Below, in pieces: positions 36,614 through 46,435 of a DNA stretch of 64,000 nucleotides. The DNA is from 2-12-FULL-35-15 sp036386835. Lineage in GTDB: Bacteria; Bacteroidota; Bacteroidia; 2-12-FULL-35-15. The position numbers were made by a program, and so were the translations under genes. Numbering within the stretch: the stretch's first letter is position 1; every line of letters begins with the position of its first letter. Below the pieces are notes generated by a model. That model made no database searches, had not been told where the DNA came from, and worked only from the letters and a program-made list of their open reading frames with translations. Where the stretch lies: the NCBI GenBank assembly GCA_036386835.1, contig DASVUX010000037.1, positions 1-64,000 of the forward strand. The letters are read 5' to 3'.

Positions 36614-39600
36614 ATGAAGAAAATACTCTTACTGCTCCTGGGGGGCACCTGCAGCTTTCTCAGTTCCGCCCAGGAGACATTTCCTGTAAACGGAACCTCG
36701 AATAAGAATCACAGCACATACGCTTTTGCCAATGCAAGAATTGTGGTTGACCCTGAAACAATCATTGAGAACGGAACAATGATCATTAAGGACGGAATGA
36801 TCATAACTGTGGGGACGAAGATCCCATTGCCTCAGGGATCTGTCGTTATCGACCTGAAAGGTAAAACCATTTATCCCGGCTTAATAGATCCGTACACGAA
36901 TTACGGCATGCCGGAAGTAAAGAAAACGCAGGGGTGGGGCACACAAATGGAAAGCAGCGTAAAAGGAGCTTACGGCTGGAATGCTGCTATTAAAGCTGAA
37001 ACTGAAGCTCACAGGATCTTTGCAGATGACAGCAAAACAGCGGAAGAATTAAGGAAATTAGGTTTCAGCACGGTAAACACTTTTCAGAGGGATGGGATTG
37101 CGAGGGGATCTTCGGCTGTAGTCACACTTGCCGATGGCAGAGAGAATGCATTGGTCATCAAAGACAAGGCTGCTGCCATGTATTCATTTGACAAAGGAAC
37201 ATCTTCACAGGACTATCCGTCCTCACTCATGGGCGCCATTGCCCTGCTCCGGCAAACATATCTTGATGCCGACTGGTATAAAAAAGATAAAAGCAAAAAA
37301 GAATTCAACATTTCGCTGGAAGCATTTAATAATATTCAAAGCCTTCCGCAGATCTTTGAAGTGAACGACAAACTCAACTTAACCCGCGCTGATAAAATTG
37401 GCGATGAGTTCAGGGTCAGTTATATCATTAAAGGTTCGGGAAATGAATATCAGCGCATAGAGGATGTGAAGGCCAGCAATTGCCGGCTTATCATACCGCT
37501 TAACTTTCCTGTAGCATATGATGTTGAGGACGCTTACGAAGCGAACAGTGTTTCACTTACCGAATTAAAGCACTGGGAAATGGCAGCAGCCAACCCGCTT
37601 ATCCTCGAAAAAAATTCGATCCCTTTTGCAATCACATCTGCCGACCTGAAAGACAGGAAAGACTTTTGGAAGAACATCCGGAAAGCGATCAGATACGGAT
37701 TAACTGAAAAGCAGGCCTTGAAATCATTGACGGTTACACCTGCTGAATTCCTGAACATCTCTGATAAATCAGGAAAGATCCAGGCGGGTATGATCGCAAA
37801 CTTCCTGATCACTTCCGGAAATATCTTCGAGGAAAAAACCATCATTTATGAGAACTGGATCCAGGGAGATCCTTACCGTATTAATGATTACAGTACCATT
37901 GACATCCGCGGCAATTATGAAATATCCTACGGTCCGACACGCCAGGTGCACCAGTTAAAGATAGAAGGCGAGCTTGAGAAACTAAAATCAACAGTAATTG
38001 CCGATACAGCCAAGCTACCTGCAAATATTACAGTTAACGGCAACAATGTTTCTATCACGTTCAATCCTAAAGAGCTTACCGGTACATTACGACTGAGCGG
38101 CAATATCCAGGGCGAATCGCTGAACATGAACGGTAAAGGCCAGCAGCCGGATGGCTCATGGGTCACCTGGAGCGCAACTTATATTTCTCCGGCAGGTTCG
38201 GAGACAAAAAAAGATACTGCTAAAAAACAAGCAATCGAGTTTGGTGAAGTGATCTATCCATTCACGGCTTTCGGAAAACAAGCGGAGAAAAATCCAACCG
38301 AACAGAAGAAGGTCAACAGCACTGTCCTAATTAAAAATGTCACCGTCTGGACCAATGAACCGGAAGGCATCTTAAAAGAATATGATGTATTACTGGTTGA
38401 CGGAAAGATCAGCCGAATTGCAGACAATATTGATGCGGGTACAACCTCACAGGTGATCGATGGAAAAGGGAAACACCTTACTGCGGGAATTATTGATGAG
38501 CATTCCCACATCGCGCTGATCAGTGTGAATGAAGGCACTCAGGCCTCGAGCGCGGAAGTGCGCATGGGGGATGTTGTGAACTCTGAGGACATCAATATCT
38601 ATCGACAGCTTTCAGGCGGTGTAACTACATCGCAGCTGCTCCATGGATCGGCAAATCCTATCGGGGGACAATCCGCATTAATAAAACTCCGCTGGGGCAA
38701 ATCACCAGAGCAAATGAAGTTCAGCGGAGCAGATGGTTTCATCAAGTTCGCTTTGGGGGAGAATGTCAAACAAAGTAATTGGGGTGATGCGAATACTATT
38801 CGTTTTCCGCAATCGCGTATGGGTGTTGAACAGGTTTACTATGATTATTTTACACGGGCAAAAGAATATGAGTCACGCCAAAAATCTTCTGCCTCTGCTA
38901 AAACAGGCACGGCTTTCCGCAGGGACCTCGAGCTTGAAGCGCTTGCCGAGATCTTGAATAAGAAACGTTTCATTACCTGCCATTCCTATGTTCAGTCCGA
39001 AATCAATATGCTGATGCACGTGGGTGACTCCATGGGTTTTAAAGTAAATACATTCACACATATTCTTGAAGGCTACAAGGTGGCTGATAAAATGAAAGCG
39101 CATGGTGCCGGAGCTTCTACATTTAGTGACTGGTGGGCATACAAGATGGAAGTAAAAGATGCCATCCCATACAACGCTGCAATCCTTGCAAACATGGGAG
39201 TAGTTACTGCAATCAATTCAGACGATGCTGAAATGGGAAGGCGCCTAAACCAGGAAGCCGCGAAAACGATTAAATATGGCGGCCTTTCTGAAGAAGAAGC
39301 GTTAAAGACCGTAACATTAAATCCCGCTAAACTTTTACATATCGACAATAAAGTGGGAAGTATAAAAGCCGGCAAGGATGCAGACATAGTGCTTTGGTCT
39401 GATCATCCCCTTTCAGTTTATGCAAGGGTTGAAAAAACAATAATTGACGGTACAGTCTATTATGATGCTGAAACTGATATTAAACTCCGGGAAGAGCTTC
39501 AAAAAGAAAGAGCACGTATTATCCAGAAAATGATAGAAGAAAAGAAAAATGGCGGCCCGACACAAAAGCCGGCAGCGAAAAAACAAAAGCTTTTTGAGTG

Positions 39601-39637
39601 TGACAGCATGCAGGAGGATTATTTAGAACAGGAATAA
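36614..39637 (+). CDS. Exported double-domain amidohydrolase
   Basis: Protein of 1007 aa with a signal peptide (about 1-19, ending SFLSSA before QE) and two amidohydrolase-like halves. The N-terminal half (about 25-430) has the composite beta-sandwich and TIYPGLIDPYTNYG, where the metal-binding HxH is replaced. The C-terminal half (about 570-980) has GIIDEHSHIAL with an intact HSH, downstream histidines (FITCHSYV, TFTHILEG) and SDDAEM, so it is the likely catalytic half. Imidazolonepropionase- or dipeptidase-like activity is conceivable, but the substrate is not determinable. It heads an operon with a second amidohydrolase. Confidence 0.88.
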   Translation: MKKILLLLLGGTCSFLSSAQETFPVNGTSNKNHSTYAFANARIVVDPETIIENGTMIIKDGMIITVGTKIPLPQGSVVIDLKGKTIYPGLIDPYTNYGMPEVKKTQGWGTQMESSVKGAYGWNAAIKAETEAHRIFADDSKTAEELRKLGFSTVNTFQRDGIARGSSAVVTLADGRENALVIKDKAAAMYSFDKGTSSQDYPSSLMGAIALLRQTYLDADWYKKDKSKKEFNISLEAFNNIQSLPQIFEVNDKLNLTRADKIGDEFRVSYIIKGSGNEYQRIEDVKASNCRLIIPLNFPVAYDVEDAYEANSVSLTELKHWEMAAANPLILEKNSIPFAITSADLKDRKDFWKNIRKAIRYGLTEKQALKSLTVTPAEFLNISDKSGKIQAGMIANFLITSGNIFEEKTIIYENWIQGDPYRINDYSTIDIRGNYEISYGPTRQVHQLKIEGELEKLKSTVIADTAKLPANITVNGNNVSITFNPKELTGTLRLSGNIQGESLNMNGKGQQPDGSWVTWSATYISPAGSETKKDTAKKQAIEFGEVIYPFTAFGKQAEKNPTEQKKVNSTVLIKNVTVWTNEPEGILKEYDVLLVDGKISRIADNIDAGTTSQVIDGKGKHLTAGIIDEHSHIALISVNEGTQASSAEVRMGDVVNSEDINIYRQLSGGVTTSQLLHGSANPIGGQSALIKLRWGKSPEQMKFSGADGFIKFALGENVKQSNWGDANTIRFPQSRMGVEQVYYDYFTRAKEYESRQKSSASAKTGTAFRRDLELEALAEILNKKRFITCHSYVQSEINMLMHVGDSMGFKVNTFTHILEGYKVADKMKAHGAGASTFSDWWAYKMEVKDAIPYNAAILANMGVVTAINSDDAEMGRRLNQEAAKTIKYGGLSEEEALKTVTLNPAKLLHIDNKVGSIKAGKDADIVLWSDHPLSVYARVEKTIIDGTVYYDAETDIKLREELQKERARIIQKMIEEKKNGGPTQKPAAKKQKLFECDSMQEDYLEQE

Positions 39638-39706
39638 TTCTCATCATTTTTTTATCCATAAAAATCTTAATGACCTGCGTTCCATTAATACAGTAAGCAA
39701 TTTATC

Positions 39707-40990
39707 ATGAAAAAAATTATTATCCTTTTAGTACTTACATCGCATCTTTCTTTTGCCCAGAAAAGCACCCTGATCATGAACGCAACAGCCCACATCGGTA
39801 ATGAAAGCGTTATAGAGAACTCAGTAATCGGGATAAAGGATGGAAAGATCACACTTGTTGCCAATGCCGAAACAGCGAAGATCGATCAATCGGGGTATGA
39901 GGAAATTATTGATGCCAAAGGCAAACATGTGTACCCGGGATTTATCGCTCCGAACTCTACTATCGGGTTAACAGAGATAGAAGCAGTCCGGGCTACCAAT
40001 GATTTCAGGGAAACCGGCACTACGCTGCCGAATGTTCGCTCACTCATTGCTTACAATACGGATTCGAAGATCATTCCCACAGTTCGCGGCAACGGGATCT
40101 TAATGGCGCAGATCACTCCGCGCGGAGGCCTGGTGTCCGGGACTTCAAGTGTACTGATGCTGGACGGATGGAATTGGGAGGATGCGGCATACAAAGCGGA
40201 TGATGGCATCCATGTCAACTGGCCACGGATGCAAAGCAGGAAATACTCTGATGATGATAACATTTATCCGGCACCATACGAAAAGAACAAAGATTATACT
40301 CGCCAGGCAGCTGAGCTTAAAAAGCTGCTTTCGGATGCCAGGGGTTATAATGAAACCAAACAGAAAGAGGAAAAAAACCTCCGTTTTGAATCCCTCAAAG
40401 GGCTTTTCAATGGCAGCCAGGCATTATTTATCCACGTTAATAATGTGAAAGAGATCATTGAAGCAGTGAATTTTGCGAAAGCCAATAATATCTCCAGAGT
40501 GTCAATTGTCGGTGGGAAAGAAAGCTGGATGGTTACTGACCTTCTGAAAGAGAATAATGTTTCTGTTATGGTGGGCAGAGTCCACGATCTTCCTGACCGT
40601 ACTGATGATGATGTAGATCAGCCTTATAAACTGCCGGCATTACTGCACAAAGCCGGTGTGCTTTTCTGCCTTAACAATGAAGGTGATATGGAAGCAATGG
40701 GCGCAAGGAATTTACCTTTCCTGGCCGGAACAGCTGCGGCTTATGGTTTGACAAAAGAACAGGCCCTTATGTCAATTACTTTAAATGCAGCTAAGATCCT
40801 GGGCATAGATAAAACTGCAGGAAGCCTTGAAACAGGAAAGGATGCCACACTTTTTATTTCCACAGGTGATGCGCTTGACATGAGAGGTAACAATGTAGAA
40901 AAAGCTTTCGTTAAAGGGAGAAGTATTGATCTTAATAATGACCAGAAAGATCTGTATGAGAAATACAAAAAGAAATATGGACTGAAATAA
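39707..40990 (+). CDS. Exported amidohydrolase-like protein (degenerate metal site)
   Basis: Protein of 427 aa with signal peptide (about 1-17, ending LSFA before QK) and the amidohydrolase composite fold. Where the first metal motif belongs it reads YPGFIAPNSTIG, with no HxH, like the N-terminal half of the preceding gene product. The C-terminal block GLTKEQALMSITLNAAKILGI is conserved. It may be a non-catalytic partner of the 1007-aa protein; that is inference from the matching degeneration and the 69-bp spacing. Confidence 0.85.
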   Translation: MKKIIILLVLTSHLSFAQKSTLIMNATAHIGNESVIENSVIGIKDGKITLVANAETAKIDQSGYEEIIDAKGKHVYPGFIAPNSTIGLTEIEAVRATNDFRETGTTLPNVRSLIAYNTDSKIIPTVRGNGILMAQITPRGGLVSGTSSVLMLDGWNWEDAAYKADDGIHVNWPRMQSRKYSDDDNIYPAPYEKNKDYTRQAAELKKLLSDARGYNETKQKEEKNLRFESLKGLFNGSQALFIHVNNVKEIIEAVNFAKANNISRVSIVGGKESWMVTDLLKENNVSVMVGRVHDLPDRTDDDVDQPYKLPALLHKAGVLFCLNNEGDMEAMGARNLPFLAGTAAAYGLTKEQALMSITLNAAKILGIDKTAGSLETGKDATLFISTGDALDMRGNNVEKAFVKGRSIDLNNDQKDLYEKYKKKYGLK

Positions 40991-41005
40991 TCATCAACTT
41001 CCACC

Positions 41006-41365
41006 ATGAAAAAACTTCTTTGCTTAATTGTTCTGGCTGTTTCACTTTTCGGCTGCAGGAAAGAAACCCTTCATAAGGTTATTTACAAGGTTATTGTAAC
41101 GGCCGGCACTCCCACTTATTCAGTTAAATATTCTTCTGCTGAAAACTCAACGCAGACAGCGGGCCCATTAACCGCTTCGAAATGGGTATCCCCGGAAATC
41201 AACGACCGGAAATCCGGTAATGTGGTATCCTTAACACTCGAAGGCGGTTCGGGCGGGAGTTACATGATGTACATCTATGTGAATGGCAGGCTGCATGCCG
41301 AAGAACGCATGGATGATCCGTATGGCCCCAAGACGCTCAGCGTTAAACTTCCCGATGAAGATTAG
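41006..41365 (+). CDS. Small lipoprotein, 119 aa
   Basis: Begins MKKLLCLIVLAVSLFGC with the lipobox at SLFGC (C17). The mature part is predicted all-beta (VIYKVIVTAGTPTYSVKYSS, KSGNVVSLTLEGGSGGSYMMYIYVNG), resembling small MmpS-like or immunoglobulin-like Bacteroidota lipoproteins. It follows the amidohydrolase genes by 15 bp, so it is probably the third gene of that operon. Its stop overlaps the convergent trpS stop by 4 nt. Function unknown. Confidence 0.78.
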   Translation: MKKLLCLIVLAVSLFGCRKETLHKVIYKVIVTAGTPTYSVKYSSAENSTQTAGPLTASKWVSPEINDRKSGNVVSLTLEGGSGGSYMMYIYVNGRLHAEERMDDPYGPKTLSVKLPDED

Positions 41366-42336
41366 ATCCTGAAACCAAGCTTTTCTCTTACCCTGCCTAA
41401 TGTCGCACGGGCAATAACCCGGGCCTTATCCGCGCCTGTTTTTAAACGTGCGTCAAGTTCCTTCCGGTTATCCATAAAATAATTATATGTTTCCCTTTGT
41501 GTTTTGAACTTCTCCAGCATCAGTTCATATAACGCGGTTTTGGCATGTCCGTATCCATAATTTCCATTCACATATTTAGAACGCATTTCTTCCGTTTGCT
41601 GCTTATCCGCAATTAACTTATACAAGGCGAATACATTACATGTATCCGGATTTTTAGGCGCTTCGAGGGGAGTGGCATCCGTCACGATGCCCATTACAAC
41701 TTTCTTCAGGTCCTTCTCAGGCAGGAATATATTAATGAAGTTATTATAAGACTTGCTCATTTTCTGTCCGTCTATACCCGGCACGATCATTACTGTTTCA
41801 TCCACTTTAACGTCAGGCACAACGAAAACCTCTCCGTATTTGTTATTGAATTTTTCAGCTATATCGCGTGTCATCTCCAGATGCTGAACCTGGTCCTTTC
41901 CAACAGGCACAAAATTCGCGTCATACAAAATTATATCTGCCGCCATCAGCACCGGATAGGTAAATAGTCCTGCGTTAACATCAGAAAGGCGCTCGGACTT
42001 ATCCTTGAACGAATGCGCATTGGCAAGCATCGGATAAGGCGTAAAACAGTTCAGGTACCAGGTGAGCTCACAAACTTCAGTTACATCACTCTGGCGATAA
42101 AAAATATTTTTATCCGTATCGAAACCGAAAGCCAGCCAGGTGGCAGCTACCGCGTCAGTGCTGTCCTTCCGGAACTGCGCATCTTTTATCGTTGTTAATG
42201 AATGAAGATCGGCAATAAAAAAAAGTGAGTGGTTGCCCGCCTGCTTTGATAATTCTATGGCAGGCATGATGGCACCAAGAATATTTCCAAGATGAGGGAT
42301 GTTTGTGCTCTGGATTCCGGTAAGTATTCTCGACAT
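41362..42336 (-). CDS. trpS: Tryptophanyl-tRNA synthetase
   Basis: Class I synthetase charging tRNA-Trp, 324 aa. The HIGH-like motif is GIQSTNIPHLGN (HLGN 15-18) and the KMSKS motif is at 192-196 (QKMSKSYNN). The C-terminal helices are complete. Start ATG at 42336. It is monocistronic, 80 bp from the SDR gene upstream. Confidence 0.97.
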   Translation of the reverse strand: MSRILTGIQSTNIPHLGNILGAIMPAIELSKQAGNHSLFFIADLHSLTTIKDAQFRKDSTDAVAATWLAFGFDTDKNIFYRQSDVTEVCELTWYLNCFTPYPMLANAHSFKDKSERLSDVNAGLFTYPVLMAADIILYDANFVPVGKDQVQHLEMTRDIAEKFNNKYGEVFVVPDVKVDETVMIVPGIDGQKMSKSYNNFINIFLPEKDLKKVVMGIVTDATPLEAPKNPDTCNVFALYKLIADKQQTEEMRSKYVNGNYGYGHAKTALYELMLEKFKTQRETYNYFMDNRKELDARLKTGADKARVIARATLGRVREKLGFRI

Positions 42337-42416
42337 TCTTTTATAGTTTGAAATTGTTTAATTAAGTTTAGAGTTAATAGTTCAGAGGAACTAAGAAACT
42401 GAGAACAGGAAACTCA

Positions 42417-43583
42417 TTATGGTTCTAAAGCCGCTTCAAAAATATCGATATTTTTAAGCAGGTGGATTGAGTTGCTGATATATTCATGTGCCGGCTTTGA
42501 TTGCTCCAGCCCGAACTCTTCCTGCATCATCCGGCTGTTATCGAACACCTGTCCTAATTCCATGAATTCTATGTAGGGGTCCAGGCCACCCATCAGGACG
42601 CGAAGTTCGCTCGTGTCAGACATGATGTTCTGCCAGTAATTGAGATATTCCGGATGCTGGTATAAACCGCTGTCATCGTTTAAACGTTTTCTTGCCCACA
42701 TTTTTACATCCCGCACCATTTCCCTTCCTATAAAATTAAATTTCGGTGCCTCGGGGAAAGCAGCCTCTATTGTTTTGGCAAGCTGGGCAGGCGTAGTGCA
42801 TCCATTCTCACCCGCAGAAATATGATAAACATTATACTTTCTTTTTGAGAAGATGATCCTGGTTATTGCGTTGGATACATAATCAACCGGGATCATGTCC
42901 AGCAGTGTATTTGCATTTGCAGGGATCAGCCGCAGGAAATTCATGCAGGCGAGTGTCCACATGATCACGTAAGACCGGGGTGTCCACGGCCTGCTGTCAC
43001 CTAAGATGATAGATGGGCGGACGATCAGGATCTTGTCTTCCGGCAAATGGTTTTTCACTTCAATCTCACCCTGCATCTTTGTGTATGTATATTTCACAAG
43101 GTGCTCCGCGTTAAGATCAGGTGATTCAGTTTCCTTTACAGTGCGGTTCTTAACCTGCTTGCCGCAGATCGTTGCAGTACCGATATAAACGAATGTTTCA
43201 AGGGTTTTAAGCGACTGGCTCCATTTTAAGATCTTGTTCAGCCCGTGGATATTTATTTCCTCTACCATCTTATCGTAAATAGGTGAAAAAGAAGTGTTGG
43301 CTGCGGAGTGGACAATATAATGTACATCCCTGATCTCCGGCCGGGAACTTAAGTATTCCGAAAGGTTCTCCTGTGCAAGATCACCCTCTACCGGGATAAT
43401 ACGCGATGGATCAAAAACATCCTTATGAAAGTCAAATACCTTTTTAAGCCGCTGCTGGGCTTCCGCGAATGTTCCTGCACGAACGAGGCAATAGATCTTC
43501 CCTACCTCTTCACGCTTCGAAAGATCTACCAGTAGTTCGCCTCCCAAAAAACCGGTAGCACCGGTAATAAATACGTTCTTCAT
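42417..43583 (-). CDS. Thioester-reductase-like SDR (NAD(P)-binding epimerase/fatty acyl reductase type)
   Basis: Extended SDR of 388 aa with Rossmann motif GATGFLGG (8-15) and catalytic Y165xxxK169 in KYTYTKMQGE. Segments such as VFITGATGFLGGELL, IVHSAANTSF, ILIVRPSIILGDS and PVDYVSNAI match the thioester-reductase/fatty-acyl-CoA-reductase group (NAD_binding_4). These reduce acyl thioesters to aldehydes or alcohols. No adenylation or carrier-protein domain is attached and none lies nearby, so the acyl substrate is unknown. It may be co-transcribed with the SMR gene 12 bp downstream of the latter's end. Confidence 0.83.
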   Translation of the reverse strand: MKNVFITGATGFLGGELLVDLSKREEVGKIYCLVRAGTFAEAQQRLKKVFDFHKDVFDPSRIIPVEGDLAQENLSEYLSSRPEIRDVHYIVHSAANTSFSPIYDKMVEEINIHGLNKILKWSQSLKTLETFVYIGTATICGKQVKNRTVKETESPDLNAEHLVKYTYTKMQGEIEVKNHLPEDKILIVRPSIILGDSRPWTPRSYVIMWTLACMNFLRLIPANANTLLDMIPVDYVSNAITRIIFSKRKYNVYHISAGENGCTTPAQLAKTIEAAFPEAPKFNFIGREMVRDVKMWARKRLNDDSGLYQHPEYLNYWQNIMSDTSELRVLMGGLDPYIEFMELGQVFDNSRMMQEEFGLEQSKPAHEYISNSIHLLKNIDIFEAALEP

Positions 43584-43595
43584 TTTAATTTAATT

Positions 43596-43916
43596 TCAAA
43601 AAAGCTCAAGGCCTACAATGCCTGCAATAATCAGTAAAATAGAGATCACCTTGGCAGCTGTTACAGGCTCATTAAAAAACATTATCCCGATGGCAGCAAT
43701 AAGAGCTGTTCCTGCGCCCGCCCAGATCGCGTAAGCAATACTCACCTCATACCCTTCTAATACAAGAACTAATAAAGCCAGGCTCAGCGCATAAAAAACA
43801 AATACCAGTACGGATGGCCATAATTTCGTGAAACCTTCTGCATATTTCATGCATACGGTACCAAGGACTTCGAATACAATTCCCAGGGCCAGGTAGATCC
43901 AATAGATGTTTTTCAT
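43596..43916 (-). CDS. SMR-family small multidrug transporter
   Basis: Four-helix inner-membrane protein of about 106 aa, EmrE/SugE-like. The conserved N-terminal glutamate is seen in YLALGIVFEVLGT, and AYAIWAGAGTALIAAIG matches the third helix. I take the ATG at 43916. The ATG 54 nt upstream adds a polar Thr/Ser stretch not found in the family and sits only 10 nt from the -7 promoter box. Proton-coupled export of cationic compounds or guanidinium is the family role. Confidence 0.88.
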   Translation of the reverse strand: MKNIYWIYLALGIVFEVLGTVCMKYAEGFTKLWPSVLVFVFYALSLALLVLVLEGYEVSIAYAIWAGAGTALIAAIGIMFFNEPVTAAKVISILLIIAGIVGLELF

Positions 43917-43980
43917 TTCCGGAGTATTATTTTGCAGAGTAGAATGTGGTGATCTCACAGTGCAATTCATGTTCTTCAGG

Positions 43981-43988
43981 CAAATTTA
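43981..43988 (-). promoter_or_regulatory. -7 promoter element upstream of the SMR gene
   Basis: TAAATTTG on the minus strand, 64 nt before the chosen ATG. It would serve the SMR gene and perhaps the SDR gene downstream of it. No -33 box found. Confidence 0.35.
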
Positions 43989-44083
43989 TGAATTTTAGCC
44001 GATCCCCCGCATCTGGGCTGGCCGTTTAATGTACCTGTTTTATATTTCTTTCAGCATCCTCCTTTTTCTTACTTTTACAGGCC

Positions 44084-44833
44084 ATGAACTATTTGCTGAT
44101 CATACCCCGTACGCTTTGGAAAATATTGTTCTTGCTCAATTTCGTCATTGGACTGATTGTTCTTTACCCGCTTTTTTATCTTTTCCTTTCACGCAGAGAC
44201 TGGTTCCCTGCAGCTTTTTCCCTGAAAAAATTCTGGGCGGCATGGATCATGCTGATTCCTGGGCTTTTCCTCCGTATTAAATGGAAAACCGCCAAAGAAA
44301 AACTTCCGGAAACCTGCATATACTGCGGAAACCATGTTTCTTACCTGGATATCATTGCCAGCTACCTGGTGGTCCCTCATTACTTCGTTTTTATGGGGAA
44401 ACAGGAGCTTGACAAGGCACCTCTTTTCCGGATCTTTTTTAAGGAAATGAATATCCTGGTTGACCGGAAAAGCAATATCGGTTCACACAGGGCATTTATG
44501 CGTGCAGGTGCCGACATTGATAAAGGCCACAGTGTTTTCCTTTTCCCTGAAGGAACAATTTCCAGTTTTGGTAAACTCCGTGGTTTTAAGAACGGGGCAT
44601 TTAAACTGGCTATAGAAAAACAGGTCCCGATTGTACCGGTTACTTTTCTCAATAACTGGAAGCTGCTGCAGAACGGGGGATTCTTCAAGGCTTTTGGAAA
44701 ACCAGGTATAAGCCGCGTGGTTGTGCACGAACCTATTTCCACGCTTGGCATGAGTGAGAAGGATTTAGTATCTTTGCGCACGAAAGTAGGAGACGTGATA
44801 CAAGCAGAACTGGACGATTATAATAAACAATAG
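44084..44833 (+). CDS. plsC: 1-acyl-sn-glycerol-3-phosphate acyltransferase
   Basis: Membrane-associated acyltransferase making phosphatidic acid from lysophosphatidic acid. The 249-aa protein has an N-terminal hydrophobic helix pair, the HX4D catalytic motif in GNHVSYLD (H84, D89), FPEGT (154-158) and VPIVPVTFLN. Family membership is firm. Other acyl acceptors such as ornithine lipids cannot be excluded from sequence. It is followed 44 bp later by gatC. Confidence 0.9.
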   Translation: MNYLLIIPRTLWKILFLLNFVIGLIVLYPLFYLFLSRRDWFPAAFSLKKFWAAWIMLIPGLFLRIKWKTAKEKLPETCIYCGNHVSYLDIIASYLVVPHYFVFMGKQELDKAPLFRIFFKEMNILVDRKSNIGSHRAFMRAGADIDKGHSVFLFPEGTISSFGKLRGFKNGAFKLAIEKQVPIVPVTFLNNWKLLQNGGFFKAFGKPGISRVVVHEPISTLGMSEKDLVSLRTKVGDVIQAELDDYNKQ

Positions 44834-44877
44834 CCTCACTTCAGGCTACTCAAATGACAAGAGAATAACGACATTAA

Positions 44878-45171
44878 ATGAAAATAGATAAAGAAACGGT
44901 AGATAAGATCGCACACCTCGCCCGCCTGGAGTTTGAGACGGAAGCCAAGAAAGAAGAGATGGTAAGTGCAATGAACAACATGCTTGGCTTTATCGATAAG
45001 CTGAATGAACTGGATACAAGCAATGTTGAGCCTTTAATTTACATGAGTGAAGAAGTAAATGTACTTCGTGAAGATGATGTAAAGCATATCATAACCCAGC
45101 AGGAAGCTTTGAAAAATGCACCTAAAAAAGATTCGGATTATTTTAAGGTACCGAAGGTGAAGGGGAAGTAA
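44878..45171 (+). CDS. gatC: Aspartyl/glutamyl-tRNA amidotransferase subunit C
   Basis: Small subunit of GatCAB, which converts Glu-tRNA-Gln or Asp-tRNA-Asn to the amidated form. At 97 aa it has the expected length. The N-terminus DKETVDKIAHLARLEF, the central FIDKLNELDTSNVEPL and the C-terminal PKKDSDYFKVPKV are diagnostic. gatA and gatB are not in this window. The 164 bp that follow hold no complete gene. Confidence 0.96.
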   Translation: MKIDKETVDKIAHLARLEFETEAKKEEMVSAMNNMLGFIDKLNELDTSNVEPLIYMSEEVNVLREDDVKHIITQQEALKNAPKKDSDYFKVPKVKGK

Positions 45172-45335
45172 TTTGAAAATTAGTCAATTTGAAATTAAAA
45201 AATGGCAGGAGCATTAATGAACTTCTTTTGAAAGAATTCTCTCAGGTTCACAAAATGAAATCACCAGAATGAGAAAAGGCAGAATCACCAGGTTACCTAC
45301 TTGTTTCATTTTCAAATTAAAAAATTTACAAATTT

Positions 45336-46304
45336 TCAAATCCATCCCTTCTCCAGTATATCCTTCGTATGATAAGTAATGATCAGGTTGGCTCCTGCCC
45401 TTGCAAAAGCATACATGTTTTCCATAACAATTTTCTGCTCATCGATCCAGCCATTTGCCGCTGCGGCTTTCACCATTGAATATTCACCGGAAACATTATA
45501 GCAGGCAATCGGCAATTGCGTATTCTGGCGAAGGTTAAAGATTACATCCATATAAGCTAAGGCAGGTTTTACCATTAGTATATCCGCCCCTTCAGCTTCA
45601 TCCAGCAGGCCTTCTGTCATAGATTCATTCCCGTTCCTGAAATCCATCTGGTATGATTTGCGGTCGCCTTTCTGAGGAGCTGAATCTGCAGCTTCGCGGA
45701 AAGGACCGTAATAGGCAGAAGCATATTTTATTGAATAGGACATAATAGCTGTATTCTCAAAGCCACTTTCATCCAGCAGCTCACGCATTGCTCCTATTCT
45801 TCCGTCCATCATATCACTCGGTGCAACCATATCTGCACCGGCTTGTGCATGTGATAATGCCATTTTTGCGAGTACCTCAACGGAGGAATCATTATGGACA
45901 TAATCATCGTGGAGGATCCCGCAATGTCCGTGCGTTGTATAAGCACACACACACACATCGGTGATCACGTAAATTTTTTCTCCGAATTTCTCCTTTAGGG
46001 CTTTTACCGCTTTTACAACAATGGAATTATTGCTGAAAGAGGAAGACCCATCTTCTGTCTTTTGCTCACCAACACCAAAAAGCAGGATCTTGTTGATCCC
46101 TGATCTAAGTCCGTTTTCAACGTCCTTCAAAAGCTCATCAACTGAGAAATGGCTGATGCCAGGCATTGCATCTATAGGATGAACGACATTCTTCCCTTCT
46201 ACCACAAAATAAGGGTAGATGAACATGTCTTTCGACAATCTGGTTTCCGCTACCATCTCACGGATGATCGGGTTTTTCCTGAGTCTTCTTGGTCTTTGTA
46301 GCAT
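45336..46304 (-). CDS. hemB: Delta-aminolevulinic acid dehydratase (porphobilinogen synthase)
   Basis: Condenses two 5-aminolevulinate to porphobilinogen in heme synthesis. The 322 aa include the zinc-type cysteine cluster C118-x-C120-x7-C128 (VCVCAYTTHGHCG). The two active-site lysines are K193 (SIKYASAYYG) and Schiff-base K246 (LMVKPALAY). It is zinc- rather than Mg-only dependent, judging by those cysteines. It lies 131 bp downstream of hemCD on the same strand. Confidence 0.97.
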   Translation of the reverse strand: MLQRPRRLRKNPIIREMVAETRLSKDMFIYPYFVVEGKNVVHPIDAMPGISHFSVDELLKDVENGLRSGINKILLFGVGEQKTEDGSSSFSNNSIVVKAVKALKEKFGEKIYVITDVCVCAYTTHGHCGILHDDYVHNDSSVEVLAKMALSHAQAGADMVAPSDMMDGRIGAMRELLDESGFENTAIMSYSIKYASAYYGPFREAADSAPQKGDRKSYQMDFRNGNESMTEGLLDEAEGADILMVKPALAYMDVIFNLRQNTQLPIACYNVSGEYSMVKAAAANGWIDEQKIVMENMYAFARAGANLIITYHTKDILEKGWI

Positions 46305-46435
46305 GTTTTTTTACCGCTGATCGATAAATAATGATCACTTTTTATTAATTATTATAAGATGTTCAAAACTGACGCATTTTTTCGACTCTTCGAAATGACT
46401 GTCACACACAGATTTGTAAATTCGTTGATTCGTAA

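Noticed and set aside
45172..45335. Protein-like fragment (LLLKEFSQVHKM) between gatC and hemB
   Set aside because: Only about 20 codons before a stop, with no start context. A weak resemblance to other protein C-termini is not enough to call a pseudogene.
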